Shown: positions 15,256 through 23,714 of the stretch, in pieces
Layout: every line of letters begins with the position of its first letter
Numbering within the stretch: the stretch's first letter is position 1
Assembly: GCF_900187975.1 (NCBI RefSeq)
Contig: NZ_FZPC01000015.1
Coordinates: forward strand, 1-64,000
From: Pseudomonas delhiensis
Lineage (GTDB): Bacteria; Pseudomonadota; Gammaproteobacteria; Pseudomonadales; Pseudomonadaceae
Reading direction: 5' to 3'
Length of the DNA: 64,000 bases
Translations under genes and position numbers: made by a program
The notes under the pieces: model-generated
Told to the model about the DNA's origin: nothing
The model's input: only the letters and a program-made list of their open reading frames with translations
The model's database searches: none

Positions 15256-16938
15256 TCAGGCGGACTGTTCGGCGTTGCGCCGGCCGGGCGCGCAGAGCCA
15301 CTCGCGGCCCTTGAGCATGGCGTTCCAGTAGATGCCCGGCAGCGCCTCGGACTTCAGGTGCCAGGCCAGGCGCGACGGCTTGCGGCCGTCGAGCAGCCAG
15401 CGCGGGAAGGTGGGCAGCAGCTTGCCGCCGTAGCCGAACTCGGCGAGCACGATCTTGCCGCGCTCCACGGTCAGCGGGCAGGAGCCGTAGCCGTCGTAGG
15501 CCGCCGTCAGGGGCTGGCCGTCGAGGCAGGCGAGGGCGTTCTGCGCCACCACCGGCGCCTGCTTGCGCGCCGCCGCGGCGGTCTTGGCGTTGGGCGCGGC
15601 GCTGGCGTCGCCGAGGGCGAAGACGTTGGCGAAGCGCGCATGGCGCAGGGTCGTCGGGTCGACGTCGATCCAGCCTGCGTCGCCGGCCAGCGGGCTGCTG
15701 CGGATGAAGTCCGGGGCGGTCTGCGGCGGGCACACGTGGAGCATGTCGAACTCGCGCACTTCCTCGTGGCGCTGGCCGTCGGCATCGGTGCGGGCGAAGG
15801 TGGCGGTGCGCGCCGGGCCGTCGACCGCCGCCAGGGTCGAGCCGAAGTTGAGCTGGGCGCGGTAGCGCTCGACGTACTCCATCAGCGTCGGCACGTAGTC
15901 CGCCACGCCGAACAGCGCGGCGCCGGCGGTGTGGAACTGGATGTCGATGCCGTCCAGGCGGCCGCCGCGCAGCCAGTGGTCGGCGGACAGGTACATGGCC
16001 TTCTGCGGCGCGCCGGCGCACTTGATCGGCATCGGCGGCTGGGTGAAGAGCGCGCGGCCGCGGTGCAGGCCACGCACCAGCTGCCAGGTGTAGGGCGCCA
16101 GGTCGAAGCGGTAGTTGGAGGTCACGCCGTTGCGCCCGAGGGTCTCGGCCAGGCCGGGGATGGCGTTCCAGTCCAGCTTCAGGCCGGGCGCCAGGACCAG
16201 CACGCGGTACCTCAGGCTGGCGCCGTTGGCCAGGATCACCCGGTCGTCCTGCGGCGCGAAGGCCGCCGCGGCGGAGCGCTCCCAGGCCACGCAGTCGGGG
16301 ATCAGCGCCGCCATCGGGCGCACCGTGCGGTCGGGGGTGAAGACGCCGGCGCCGACCATGGTCCAGCCCGGCTGGTAGTAGTGCTCCGTGGCCGGCTCGA
16401 CCATGCAGATGCTCAGGTTCTGGCGGCGCTTGAGCAGGCTGGCGCAGGTGGCCAGGCCGGCGGCGCCGGCGCCGATCACCACCAGGTCGTAGAGGGGCTC
16501 GCCGCGTGCCGGGCGCGGGCCTGCGGCCGCCTGCAGGCGCGGGCGCAGCTGGCCGAGATCGAAGCCGGCCCTGGCGGCGCGGGCGAGTATGTCGTCCAGG
16601 GGCCGTTGCCCCGCCTGGGACAGCGCCCAGAGCGTGGCCGAGCGGGTGCCGGTGCGGCAGTAGGCGAGCGTCGGGCCGCTCTGGCCGGCGAGGGCGGCGG
16701 AGAAGGCGCGCACGTCGGCGTCCCCGATGGCGCCGCTGATCACCGGCAGGTAGACGAAGGCGAGGCCCTGGTCGGCGGCGGCCGCGGCCATGGCCCGGCT
16801 GTCCGGCTGGCCGTCGGCCTCGCCGTCGGGGCGGTTGCAGATCAGGCCGCGGATGCCGGCGGCGGCCAGGGCGGGAAGGTCTTCGGGGTTCAGTTGCGGG
16901 GCGACGCAAAGGCCATCGTCCAGGGGCAGACGTTGCAT
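15256..16938 (-). CDS. DUF442 phosphatase-like / sulfide:quinone oxidoreductase fusion
   Basis: This 560-residue protein has two parts. Residues 1-130 form a DUF442 domain with the phosphatase/rhodanese-like loop YCRTGTRSATLWALS (Cys94). From about 150 a flavoprotein follows: GAGAAG (156-161), EHYYQPGWTMVGAG, IKCAGAPQK (Cys307) and HVCPPQTAP (Cys403). The Cys307 motif matches type II/human-like SQR, which oxidises sulfide to a persulfide with quinone as acceptor. DUF442 is otherwise found fused to persulfide dioxygenase (Blh), so here it may relay sulfane sulfur. The ATG at 16938 has AGAGGAA upstream. Membrane association is probable. Confidence 0.85.
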   Translation of the reverse strand: MQRLPLDDGLCVAPQLNPEDLPALAAAGIRGLICNRPDGEADGQPDSRAMAAAAADQGLAFVYLPVISGAIGDADVRAFSAALAGQSGPTLAYCRTGTRSATLWALSQAGQRPLDDILARAARAGFDLGQLRPRLQAAAGPRPARGEPLYDLVVIGAGAAGLATCASLLKRRQNLSICMVEPATEHYYQPGWTMVGAGVFTPDRTVRPMAALIPDCVAWERSAAAAFAPQDDRVILANGASLRYRVLVLAPGLKLDWNAIPGLAETLGRNGVTSNYRFDLAPYTWQLVRGLHRGRALFTQPPMPIKCAGAPQKAMYLSADHWLRGGRLDGIDIQFHTAGAALFGVADYVPTLMEYVERYRAQLNFGSTLAAVDGPARTATFARTDADGQRHEEVREFDMLHVCPPQTAPDFIRSSPLAGDAGWIDVDPTTLRHARFANVFALGDASAAPNAKTAAAARKQAPVVAQNALACLDGQPLTAAYDGYGSCPLTVERGKIVLAEFGYGGKLLPTFPRWLLDGRKPSRLAWHLKSEALPGIYWNAMLKGREWLCAPGRRNAEQSA

Positions 16939-17021
16939 GGCGGGTTCCTCTTCTTCTTTCGGCGGCGCAAGGCAAGGGGAGGGCGGCGGGACAGCGGCCG
17001 TCATGGCCCGCCGTCGGCGGC

Positions 17022-17960
17022 TCAGAGCAGGTTCAGCGGCAGCTTGAGGTAGCGCACGCCGTTGTCTTCCGGCTCCGGCAGGTGGCCGCCGCGCATGTTC
17101 ACCTGCACCGAGGGCAGCATCAGGCGCGGCATCGGCAGGGTGGCGTCGCGGGCGTCGCGCATGGCGACGAACTCGGCTTCGCTCACGCCGTCGTGGACAT
17201 GGACGTTGCCGGCGCGCTGCGCGCCGATGCTGGTTTCCCAGGCGTAGTGGTCGCGGCCCGGGGCCTTGTAGTCGTGGCAGAGGAATACCCGCGTGCGCCC
17301 CGGCAGGCCGAGCAGCCGGCGGATGGAGCGGAACAGCGTGGCGCTGTCGCCGCCGGGGAAGTCGCAGCGCGCCGTGCCGTAGTCGGGCATGAACAGGGTG
17401 TCGCCGGGGAATACCGCGTCGCCGATCACGTAGGCCATGCAGGCCGGGGTATGCCCGGGCACGTGCAGGGCGATGGCCTGCAGGTTGCCGATGCGGAAAC
17501 TTTCGCCATCCGCGAAAAGATGATCGAACTGGCTGCCGTCGCGGGCGAAGGCGCTGCCGGCGTTGAAGATCTTGCCGAAGGTCTGCTGCACCCGGGTGAT
17601 GCGTTCGCCGATGGCCAGCCGGCCACCCAGGCGCTCCTGCAGCAGCGGCGCGGCGGACAGGTGGTCGGCATGGGCGTGGGTCTCCAGCAGCCAGGCCACC
17701 CGCAGGTCGTTGGCCTGGATGAACGCCATCAGGCCCTCGGCCGATTCCTGGTGGGTGCGGCCGCTGGCCTGGTCGAAGTCGAGCACGCTGTCGATGATGG
17801 CGCAGGCGTTGCTGGCTGGGTCGCACACCACATGGCTGACGGTGAAGGTGGCTTCGTCGAAGAAGGAGGTGACCTGCGGGGCGAGGGCGCGGCCGGCGGC
17901 GGCGGCGTCGACCAGTGCGCTGGCGGCGGCCAGGGCGGCATCGGCATGGTGGGCGGACAT
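17022..17960 (-). CDS. ETHE1-like persulfide dioxygenase (MBL fold)
   Basis: This 312-residue metallo-beta-lactamase-fold protein has THAHADHL (HxHxDH at 95-100), HVPGHTPACMAY (His170), a GDTLFMPDYGTARCDFPGGD segment and LCHDY. That is the signature of persulfide dioxygenases (ETHE1/Blh/PDO), non-haem iron enzymes that convert glutathione persulfide and O2 to sulfite. ATG 17960 is preferred (GCAGGAG upstream) over 17981. It is the first gene of the pdo-sqr-tauE operon; SQR makes its substrate and TauE may export the product. Confidence 0.88.
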   Translation of the reverse strand: MSAHHADAALAAASALVDAAAAGRALAPQVTSFFDEATFTVSHVVCDPASNACAIIDSVLDFDQASGRTHQESAEGLMAFIQANDLRVAWLLETHAHADHLSAAPLLQERLGGRLAIGERITRVQQTFGKIFNAGSAFARDGSQFDHLFADGESFRIGNLQAIALHVPGHTPACMAYVIGDAVFPGDTLFMPDYGTARCDFPGGDSATLFRSIRRLLGLPGRTRVFLCHDYKAPGRDHYAWETSIGAQRAGNVHVHDGVSEAEFVAMRDARDATLPMPRLMLPSVQVNMRGGHLPEPEDNGVRYLKLPLNLL

Positions 17961-17999
17961 GGGGGACGTCTCCTGCGGCATTGACCTGAATCATGCTTA

Positions 18000-18018
18000 C
18001 ACTATTTCTTTAATAGTG
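18000..18018. promoter_or_regulatory. ArsR-type (BigR/SqrR-like) operator
   Basis: CACTATTTCTTTAATAGTG is a perfect 7-bp inverted repeat with a 5-bp AT-rich spacer. It lies between the divergent pdo (start 17960) and peroxiredoxin-arsR (start 18108) units, so one site could repress both. The nearby ArsR protein has the BigR/SqrR cysteine pair. Binding is inferred. Confidence 0.65.
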
Positions 18019-18107
18019 CAATTATGAAAACGTCGAAGTGTCGGCGTCGACGCTACCGGGCCGGGGCGGTAGCATGACGGCCTGTTCAGCCGAGGATCTG
18101 GATCACC

Positions 18108-18758
18108 GTGGAAGCCAATGCCTGTGCCGCTCCCTCCATGCCGCCGCTGCGCCAGAACGACCGTGCGCCGGAGTTCCGCGCCCGCACCACCCGTGGCGAC
18201 GTTGCCCTGAGCGACTACCGCGGCCGCTGGTTGCTGCTGTTCTCCCACCCGGCGGACTTCACCCCGGTGTGCACCAGCGAGTTCATCGCCTTCGCCCGCG
18301 CCAAGCCGCGCTTCGACGAACTGGGCTGCGAACTGCTGGCCCTGTCGGTGGACGGCCTCTACTCGCACCTGGCGTGGATACGCGACATCCACGAGCGCTT
18401 CGGCGTGGCCATCGACTTCCCGATCATCGAGGACCCCTCCATGGCCATCGCCCGCGGCTACGGCATGGTCGCCCCCGATGCGGTGGACAGCTCGACCACC
18501 CGGGTCAGCTACGTGATCGACCCGGAGGGCATCATCCGCGCCCTGAGCTGGTACCCGATGAACGTCGGCCGCTCGGTGGAGGAACTGCTGCGCCTGGTCG
18601 CCGCGCTGCAGGCCACCGACCGGCACGCCGCCTCCACGCCGGAGGGCTGGCAGCCCGGCGGCGCGCTGCTGGAGCCGGTGGCCCTGGATGCGCACGAGGC
18701 GTTGCAGGTCGAACCCGGCCCGGACGAAACCTGGTACTACCGCTGGAAGAAACCATGA
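18108..18758 (+). CDS. Peroxiredoxin, Prx6/1-Cys type
   Basis: This 216-residue thioredoxin-fold peroxidase has the active-site loop FSHPADFTPVCTSEF (peroxidatic Cys55), a downstream Arg in YVIDPEGIIRALSWYP, and the long C-terminal extension of the Prx6 group. It would reduce peroxides in the cytoplasm. Its place in an operon with a persulfide-responsive-type repressor suggests it acts on oxidants or polysulfides made during sulfide stress. A GTG start at 18108 is used, with GAGG upstream. The stop overlaps the arsR start (ATGA). Confidence 0.85.
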   Translation: MEANACAAPSMPPLRQNDRAPEFRARTTRGDVALSDYRGRWLLLFSHPADFTPVCTSEFIAFARAKPRFDELGCELLALSVDGLYSHLAWIRDIHERFGVAIDFPIIEDPSMAIARGYGMVAPDAVDSSTTRVSYVIDPEGIIRALSWYPMNVGRSVEELLRLVAALQATDRHAASTPEGWQPGGALLEPVALDAHEALQVEPGPDETWYYRWKKP

Positions 18759-19153
18759 AAACCCCGGCCGACGAGGGCCTGGAAGCCCTGAAGGAGCGCG
18801 CCAACGACGCCGCCGACCTGCTGCGCCTGCTGGCCAACCCGACGCGCCTGCTGCTGCTCTGCCAGATCGCCCGGGGTGAATGTTCCGTGGCGGAACTGGA
18901 GCGCGACCTCGGCCTGCGCCAGCCCGGCCTGTCGCAGCAACTGGCGGAGTTGCGGCAGAACCAGCTGGTGAAGACCCGCCGCGAATCCCGCTCGATCTAC
19001 TACAGCCTGGCCGACGCCCGCGTGCAGGTGCTGCTGGAAGCACTGCACGAGGCGCTGTGCGGCGACCCGCAGCTGCAGCAGGCGACCAGGCCCCCCGCCA
19101 GGATGGCGCCGGCGCCCGGGGAGAGCGCGCGTTTCGCCCGGATCGAGCGTTAG
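18755..19153 (+). CDS. ArsR/SmtB-family repressor, BigR/SqrR-like
   Basis: This 132-residue winged-helix regulator contains LLRLLANPTRLLLLCQIARG and the recognition helix LRQPGLSQQLAELRQ. Cys36 and Cys102 are 66 residues apart, the same spacing as the dithiol switch pairs described for BigR (42/108) and SqrR (41/107), which form a disulphide or tetrasulphide with reactive sulfur and release DNA. An extra Cys43 is present. It overlaps the peroxiredoxin gene by 4 bp. Likely targets are its own operon and the divergent pdo-sqr-tauE operon. Confidence 0.88.
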   Translation: MKTPADEGLEALKERANDAADLLRLLANPTRLLLLCQIARGECSVAELERDLGLRQPGLSQQLAELRQNQLVKTRRESRSIYYSLADARVQVLLEALHEALCGDPQLQQATRPPARMAPAPGESARFARIER

Positions 19154-19551
19154 GTCGCAGTCCTTCTTCTTATGATGCCGACGAATTGCCGGGCCATCCG
19201 TAGCTGCATGGGCTGTGGAGCTTGGCTTCTGGCGTGCTCGAGCGGCGTTGGTCGTCCACCCGGGCCCCGGGCCCCGGGCTCGGGTGTCGGCCCGAGGGCC
19301 GGTTTCATGTTGGATGAATCCAATATTTCTTACCTTCATGTGTTGAAATCCTAACCTAACCCCGGCTTCGCCCCCTCCATTCGATCCGCCTGCACACGCG
19401 GGCTGCCGCCCGCGCTTCCCGCCTGTTCATATAACTTTTTGATTTTCCGTCTGTTTTCTCTTCTTCGCCGGCGGTGCGGCATTGCTGCGCCGGTTCGTCC
19501 CTGGGTTTTCGACCCGCCAGTCATTCCGTGAGGAAGGCGTTCGCCTGCCTG
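19154..19551. other. Intergenic region between the sulfide and hydroxyproline clusters
   Basis: About 400 bp without a supported gene. A GC-rich self-complementary patch (CTCGGG-TGTCGG-CCCGAG near 19270-19293) may end the arsR transcript. The rest becomes AT- and T-rich toward 19430-19470. Short open frames here lack ribosome sites. Confidence 0.5.
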
Positions 19552-19579
19552 TTGACAGCTTTTGCCATCCGCTCATACT
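19552..19579 (+). promoter_or_regulatory. Sigma-70 promoter of the hydroxyproline operon
   Basis: TTGACA (19552-19557) and CATACT (19574-19579) are separated by 16 bp, giving a good -35 and a fair -10. This is 100 bp upstream of the ABC-transporter binding-protein gene, with no gene between. Confidence 0.65.
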
Positions 19580-19580
19580 C

Positions 19581-19600
19581 TGGATGCATCGCTGCATACA
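19581..19600. promoter_or_regulatory. GntR-type operator candidate
   Basis: TGGATGCATCGCTGCATACA matches its own reverse complement at 16 of 20 positions and has perfect ATGCA/TGCAT arms. It lies immediately after the -10 element, where a repressor would block transcription. Two FCD-type GntR regulators are encoded downstream and are the likely binders. Confidence 0.6.
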
Positions 19601-19678
19601 TTTAAGAGTGCAACTAAACATACAGCGATAGGTTGCTTGTCCTTCTGCCTACAAGAACAAATCAACGGAGAGGTCAAA

Positions 19679-20518
19679 ATGGCTCGTATGTTCCCTCGCT
19701 CCATCCGCAAAGCCCTCGCCTGCGCGGCCGCCCTCGGCGCGCTGCTCACCCAGGCGCCGTCCCAGGCCGCCGATACGTCCATGTGGCAGGGCGTGCAGAA
19801 GGCCGGCGTGTTGCGCTGCGGCGCCGCGGTCGCCGCGCCCTATGTGATGCGCGACGCCGGTAGCGGCCAGTACAGCGGCTACTTCGTCGACCTGTGCCGC
19901 GACTTCGGCGAGAAGGTGCTGAAGGTCAAGGTGGAGTTCGTCGACACCAACTGGGACAACCTCGTGGCCGGCCTGCAGAGCGGCAAGTGGGACCTGGCCA
20001 TGGCCCTCAACCAGACGCCCGAGCGGGCGCTGGCGGTGGCCTTCTCGGCGCCGGCCACCGACTACCAGGTGTCGCTGGTGGTGAACAAGGAGAACCCCAA
20101 GTTCAGCGGCGCCGGCAACGCCATCGCCGACTACGACAAGCCCGGCGTGACCTTCGCGGTGATGTCCGGCACCGCCCAGGACAAGGCGATTTCCTCGGTG
20201 GTCAGGCAGGGCACCGTCATGCGCCTGCCGGGCATGGACGAGACGCGCCTGGCGCTGATGTCGCGGCGCGCCGACGTGCTGGTCGACGCCAGCGACACCA
20301 ACCACCTGTTCGCCATGGCCAACGACTGGGCCCGCGAAGTCCTGCCCAAGCCGGCCCTGGCCAAGCAGGGCGTGGCCTTCGGCATGCGCCGCGACATCTC
20401 CGCGGCGGACCTGCAGGTGCTCAACATCTACGTGACCCAGCGTCGCGAGACCGGCGAGATCGACCGCCTGGTCGACAAGGCCTCCGCCGAAGTCAACGCC
20501 AAGACCGCCGCCAAGTAA
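19679..20518 (+). CDS. Amino-acid ABC transporter periplasmic binding protein
   Basis: This 279-residue protein has a signal peptide (IRKALACAAALGALLTQAPS..AA) and a family-3 solute-binding fold: VLRCGAAVAAPYVMRD, GYFVDLCRDFGEKVL, VEFVDTNWDNLVAGLQSGKWDLAM, and the later VMSGTAQDKAI. Such proteins capture polar amino acids. The downstream catabolic genes point to hydroxyproline as ligand. GGAGAGG precedes the ATG at 19679. A stable stem-loop after its stop fits the usual higher expression of the binding protein. Confidence 0.88.
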   Translation: MARMFPRSIRKALACAAALGALLTQAPSQAADTSMWQGVQKAGVLRCGAAVAAPYVMRDAGSGQYSGYFVDLCRDFGEKVLKVKVEFVDTNWDNLVAGLQSGKWDLAMALNQTPERALAVAFSAPATDYQVSLVVNKENPKFSGAGNAIADYDKPGVTFAVMSGTAQDKAISSVVRQGTVMRLPGMDETRLALMSRRADVLVDASDTNHLFAMANDWAREVLPKPALAKQGVAFGMRRDISAADLQVLNIYVTQRRETGEIDRLVDKASAEVNAKTAAK

Positions 20519-20532
20519 CTCCTGCCGATACC

Positions 20533-20556
20533 GGGGGCCGCGCAGCGGCGGCCCCC
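20533..20556 (+). other. Intra-operon stem-loop
   Basis: GGGGGCCGC and GCGGCCCCC form a perfect 9-bp stem with a GCAGCG loop between the binding-protein and ATPase genes. No T tract follows. It probably protects the upstream mRNA segment from decay rather than ending transcription. Confidence 0.6.
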
Positions 20557-20572
20557 GCGGAGAACACCGCTC

Positions 20573-21394
20573 ATGAATACCCCCCGTTTGGTGGCTGCCC
20601 AGCCACAGGCCCCGTTCGCCCCGGATTCCGCTACCGGCGGCGACTTCATCCAGCTGCGTGGCGTATGCAAGGCCTACGGCGAACAGCTGGTGGTGATGGA
20701 CAACATGGACCTGGACATGCGCGCCGACGACCGCCTGGTCATCATCGGCCCGTCCGGCAGCGGCAAGAGTTCGCTGCTGCGCGTGCTGATGGGCCTGGAG
20801 GGCATCCAGGGCGGCAGCATCGCCTTCCAGGGCAAGCCCTACATCAGCGGCGGCCAGCGCCGCGGCAAGCCCCTGGACGAAAGCCTGCGCACCCAGATCG
20901 GCATGGTGTTCCAGCACTACACGCTGTTCCCGCACCTGTCGGTGCTGGGCAACCTGATCCTCGCCCCGTGCAAGGTCCATGGCCTGTCCAGGGCCGCGGC
21001 CACCGAGAAGGCCCGCGCCTACCTCGCCCGCCTGGGCCTGGAGAGCAAGCTGCACGCCTATCCCAGCCAGCTTTCCGGCGGCCAGAAGCAGCGCGTGGCC
21101 ATCGCCCGCGCGCTGATGCTCGAACCCAAGCTGATGCTGTTCGACGAAGTCACCTCGGCGCTGGACCCGGAGATGGTCATCGAGGTGCAGAACGTGATGC
21201 TGCAGCTGGCCGAGCAGAAGATGGCGATGATCATCGTCACCCACGACATGCACTTCGCCCGCCACATCGCCACCCGCGTGGTGTTCTGCGCCAACGGCCG
21301 GGTGGTCGAGCAGGGCCCGCCCGAGCAGATCTTCAGCCAACCCAGGGAAGCCCGCACCCGCGAGTTCCTGGAAAAGGTCGTGCACCTGGATTGA
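20573..21394 (+). CDS. Amino-acid ABC transporter ATP-binding protein
   Basis: This 273-residue ATPase has Walker A GPSGSGKSS (59-67), the signature LSGGQKQRV, Walker B LMLFDEVTSALDP and the switch His in IIVTHDM. It is of the HisP/GlnQ polar-amino-acid group. An N-terminal extension of about 25 residues precedes the ABC domain. It energises uptake through the two permeases that follow. Confidence 0.92.
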   Translation: MNTPRLVAAQPQAPFAPDSATGGDFIQLRGVCKAYGEQLVVMDNMDLDMRADDRLVIIGPSGSGKSSLLRVLMGLEGIQGGSIAFQGKPYISGGQRRGKPLDESLRTQIGMVFQHYTLFPHLSVLGNLILAPCKVHGLSRAAATEKARAYLARLGLESKLHAYPSQLSGGQKQRVAIARALMLEPKLMLFDEVTSALDPEMVIEVQNVMLQLAEQKMAMIIVTHDMHFARHIATRVVFCANGRVVEQGPPEQIFSQPREARTREFLEKVVHLD

Positions 21395-21404
21395 GGGCGG
21401 CGCC

Positions 21405-22076
21405 ATGAACTATCAATTCGACTTCCATTTCTTGAGCGGCAGTCTGCCGGCGCTGCTCGGCGGCCTGAAGGTCACCCTGGAGCTGGCCCTGGTATCGAAC
21501 CTCATCGGCCTGGTGTGCGGCTTCGGGCTGTGCCTGATGACCCTCAGCCGCTGGTTCTTCGTGCGCTGGCCGGCGCAGCTGTTCATCGAGTTCTTCCGCT
21601 GCACCCCGGCGCTGCTGCAGATCGTCTGGTTCTTCTACTGCGTGCCGATGCTCTTCAACGTGTTCATCGACCCCATCGCCATGGGCTTCCTGGCCCTGGG
21701 CCTGAACCTCACCGCGTTCAACGCCGAGGCCTACCGCGCCGGCGTGCAGGCGGTGCCGCGCGAGCACCTGGACGCCTGCGTCGCCCTGGGCCTGAAGCCC
21801 TGGCAGCGCACGCTCCACGTGGTGCTGCCGCAGGCCCTGCGCAGCGCCGTGCCGGTGCTGATGACCAACGGCATCGGCAGCCTGCAGCAGAGCGCCCTGG
21901 TGGCGATAGTCGCGGTGTCCGACCTGATGTACGTCGGCAAGAGCCTGGCCACCGAGGCCTACCGCCCCCTGGAAACCTACACCCTGATAGCCCTCGTCTA
22001 CTTCGCCCTGTCGCTGCCCATCGGCCAACTGGTGCAGTACCTCGAACGGCGCCAGGACCTGGCGACGCAGCGCTGA
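21405..22076 (+). CDS. Amino-acid ABC transporter permease 1
   Basis: This 223-residue inner-membrane protein of the HisMQ family has the permease EAA region (EAYRAGVQAVPREHLDACVALGLKPWQ) and the typical VLPQALRSAVP and MTNGIGSLQQSAL segments. It pairs with the second permease to form the transmembrane channel. It starts 10 bp after the ATPase gene. Confidence 0.9.
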   Translation: MNYQFDFHFLSGSLPALLGGLKVTLELALVSNLIGLVCGFGLCLMTLSRWFFVRWPAQLFIEFFRCTPALLQIVWFFYCVPMLFNVFIDPIAMGFLALGLNLTAFNAEAYRAGVQAVPREHLDACVALGLKPWQRTLHVVLPQALRSAVPVLMTNGIGSLQQSALVAIVAVSDLMYVGKSLATEAYRPLETYTLIALVYFALSLPIGQLVQYLERRQDLATQR

Positions 22077-22086
22077 GGAAACCGCC

Positions 22087-22752
22087 ATGAGCCTCGATTT
22101 TTCCGTCGTCTTCTCCTACTGGCAGGTGCTGCTCAAGGGCCTGGCCCTGACCCTGGCCTTCACCCTCGGCTGCGCCGTCATCGGCAGCCTGTCCGGCTTC
22201 GTCCTGGCCCTGCTGCGCAGCGTGCGCAGCCGCCTGCTGAAGGTGCCGGTGACGCTGTTCGTGGAGTTCTTCCGCGGCACGCCGCTGCTGATCCAGCTGT
22301 TCTGGGTGTTCTTCTGCTTCCCGGTGGTGTTCGGCCTGGACATCCCGCCCTACGTCTCGGTGGTGATCTCGCTGACGCTGTACATGGCGGCCATCACCAG
22401 CGAGACCTTCCGCGGCGCGCTCAAGTCCATCGCCGGCGAGCAGCACGACGCCTGCACCGCGCTGGGCCTCACCCCGCGGGTGAAGGTGCTCTACGTGATC
22501 TTCCCGCAGGCGCTGCTGCGCGCGGTCCCGCCGCTGCTGTCGAACGTCGTCAGCCTGTTCAAGGAAAGCGCGCTGATCTCCTCCGTCGGCGTCGCCGACC
22601 TGATGTTCGTCGGCCAGAACATCTCCAACAGCACCGCGCGGCCGGTCGAGTTCCTCTCCGCCGTCGCCGTCATCTACTTCCTCGTGGCTTTCCCGCTGAC
22701 CCGCCTGGTCGGCGTGATCGAAGCCCGGATGCTCAGGCGCTACGCCTACTAA
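22087..22752 (+). CDS. Amino-acid ABC transporter permease 2
   Basis: This 221-residue HisMQ-family permease has EFFRGTPLLIQLFWVFF, the EAA loop SETFRGALKSIAGEQHDACT, and VVSLFKESALISSVGVADLM. It is a paralogue of the preceding gene and forms the heterodimeric membrane part of the importer. It begins 10 bp after permease 1, with GAGGAAACCGCC before the ATG. Confidence 0.9.
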   Translation: MSLDFSVVFSYWQVLLKGLALTLAFTLGCAVIGSLSGFVLALLRSVRSRLLKVPVTLFVEFFRGTPLLIQLFWVFFCFPVVFGLDIPPYVSVVISLTLYMAAITSETFRGALKSIAGEQHDACTALGLTPRVKVLYVIFPQALLRAVPPLLSNVVSLFKESALISSVGVADLMFVGQNISNSTARPVEFLSAVAVIYFLVAFPLTRLVGVIEARMLRRYAY

Positions 22753-22780
22753 CCCCCCACCACCGATGCGGAGATCCACC

Positions 22781-23659
22781 ATGCAACTCACTGGCATCCT
22801 GCCCGCCCTCGTCACGCCCTTCGACAAGTCCGGCGCGGTCGACCACGACACCCTGGCGTCGATCCTCGAATACCAGCTCAAGGCCGGCGTCAGCGGCTTT
22901 GTCCCGCTGGGCTCGACCGGCGAGTACTACGCGCTGACCAACGAGGAGCGCCGCCAGGTCCTGGCCACGGTCAAGGAAGTGGTCGGCGAGCGCGGCACCC
23001 TGATCGCCGGCGCCAACGGCTCCTGCACCCGCGAGGTGCTGGAGCAGGTCAGGCAGACCGTCGAGGCCGGATACACCAACCTGCTGATCGCCCCGCCGTA
23101 CTATGCGCTGCCGTCCCAGGAAGAGCTGCTGGCGCACTACCGGACCATCCTGGAGACCTTCCCGGAAATCAACCTGGTGCTCTACAACTACCCGGTGCGC
23201 ACCAACGTCGAGGTCGGCATGGGCGTGGTCCAGGCGCTGGCCGAGCACCCGCGCGTCATCGCCATCAAGGAAAGCAGCGGCAACCTGCTGCGCGCCATCG
23301 AGATCGGCACCACCTACAAGGACAAGGTGCAGCTGTCCTGCGGCTCCGACGACCAGGCCCTGGACTTCTTCCTCTGGGGCGCCAGCAGCTGGATCTGCGG
23401 CCCGGCCAACTGCTTCCCCGACCAGGTGACCGACTTCTACCGCAAGTTCGCCTCCGGCGACCTGGCCGGCGCCCAGGACGTGATGCGCAGCCTGTTCCCG
23501 GTAATGGCCAGCCTGGAAAGCGGCAAGTTCGTGCAGAAGGTGAAGTACGGCTGCGAGCTGGCCGGCTTCAGCGCCGGCAACGCGCGCGCCCCGCTGCTGC
23601 CGCTGACCGACGAAGAAAAGGCCGAATTCCGCAAGGTATTCGAGGCTTCCCAGCGCTGA
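22781..23659 (+). CDS. lhpC: DapA-family 1-pyrroline-4-hydroxy-2-carboxylate deaminase
   Basis: This 292-residue TIM-barrel lyase of the DapA/NAL family has GSTGE (44-48), the LYNYP Tyr (137) and the Schiff-base Lys163 in IKESSGN. In the hydroxyproline pathway this family member deaminates and dehydrates pyrroline-hydroxy-carboxylate to 2-oxoglutarate semialdehyde. The neighbours (epimerase, oxidase, semialdehyde dehydrogenase) favour that role over dihydrodipicolinate synthase. The ATG at 22781 has CGGAGATCC upstream, so it is chosen over 22766. Confidence 0.82.
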   Translation: MQLTGILPALVTPFDKSGAVDHDTLASILEYQLKAGVSGFVPLGSTGEYYALTNEERRQVLATVKEVVGERGTLIAGANGSCTREVLEQVRQTVEAGYTNLLIAPPYYALPSQEELLAHYRTILETFPEINLVLYNYPVRTNVEVGMGVVQALAEHPRVIAIKESSGNLLRAIEIGTTYKDKVQLSCGSDDQALDFFLWGASSWICGPANCFPDQVTDFYRKFASGDLAGAQDVMRSLFPVMASLESGKFVQKVKYGCELAGFSAGNARAPLLPLTDEEKAEFRKVFEASQR

Positions 23660-23714
23660 GCGCATGGACGCCGCTACCCGCCCCGGCAGCGGCGTCCCCT
23701 GGAGGACGCACCCC

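Noticed and set aside
19172..19354. 60-codon frame between arsR and the ABC transporter
   Set aside because: No ribosome site, low-complexity Gly/Pro middle, and it crosses a likely terminator stem.
22781..23659. Dihydrodipicolinate synthase (dapA) for lysine synthesis
   Set aside because: The family fold is right, but the gene is embedded in a hydroxyproline operon between a transporter and an epimerase, so the pyrroline-hydroxy-carboxylate deaminase role is favoured.
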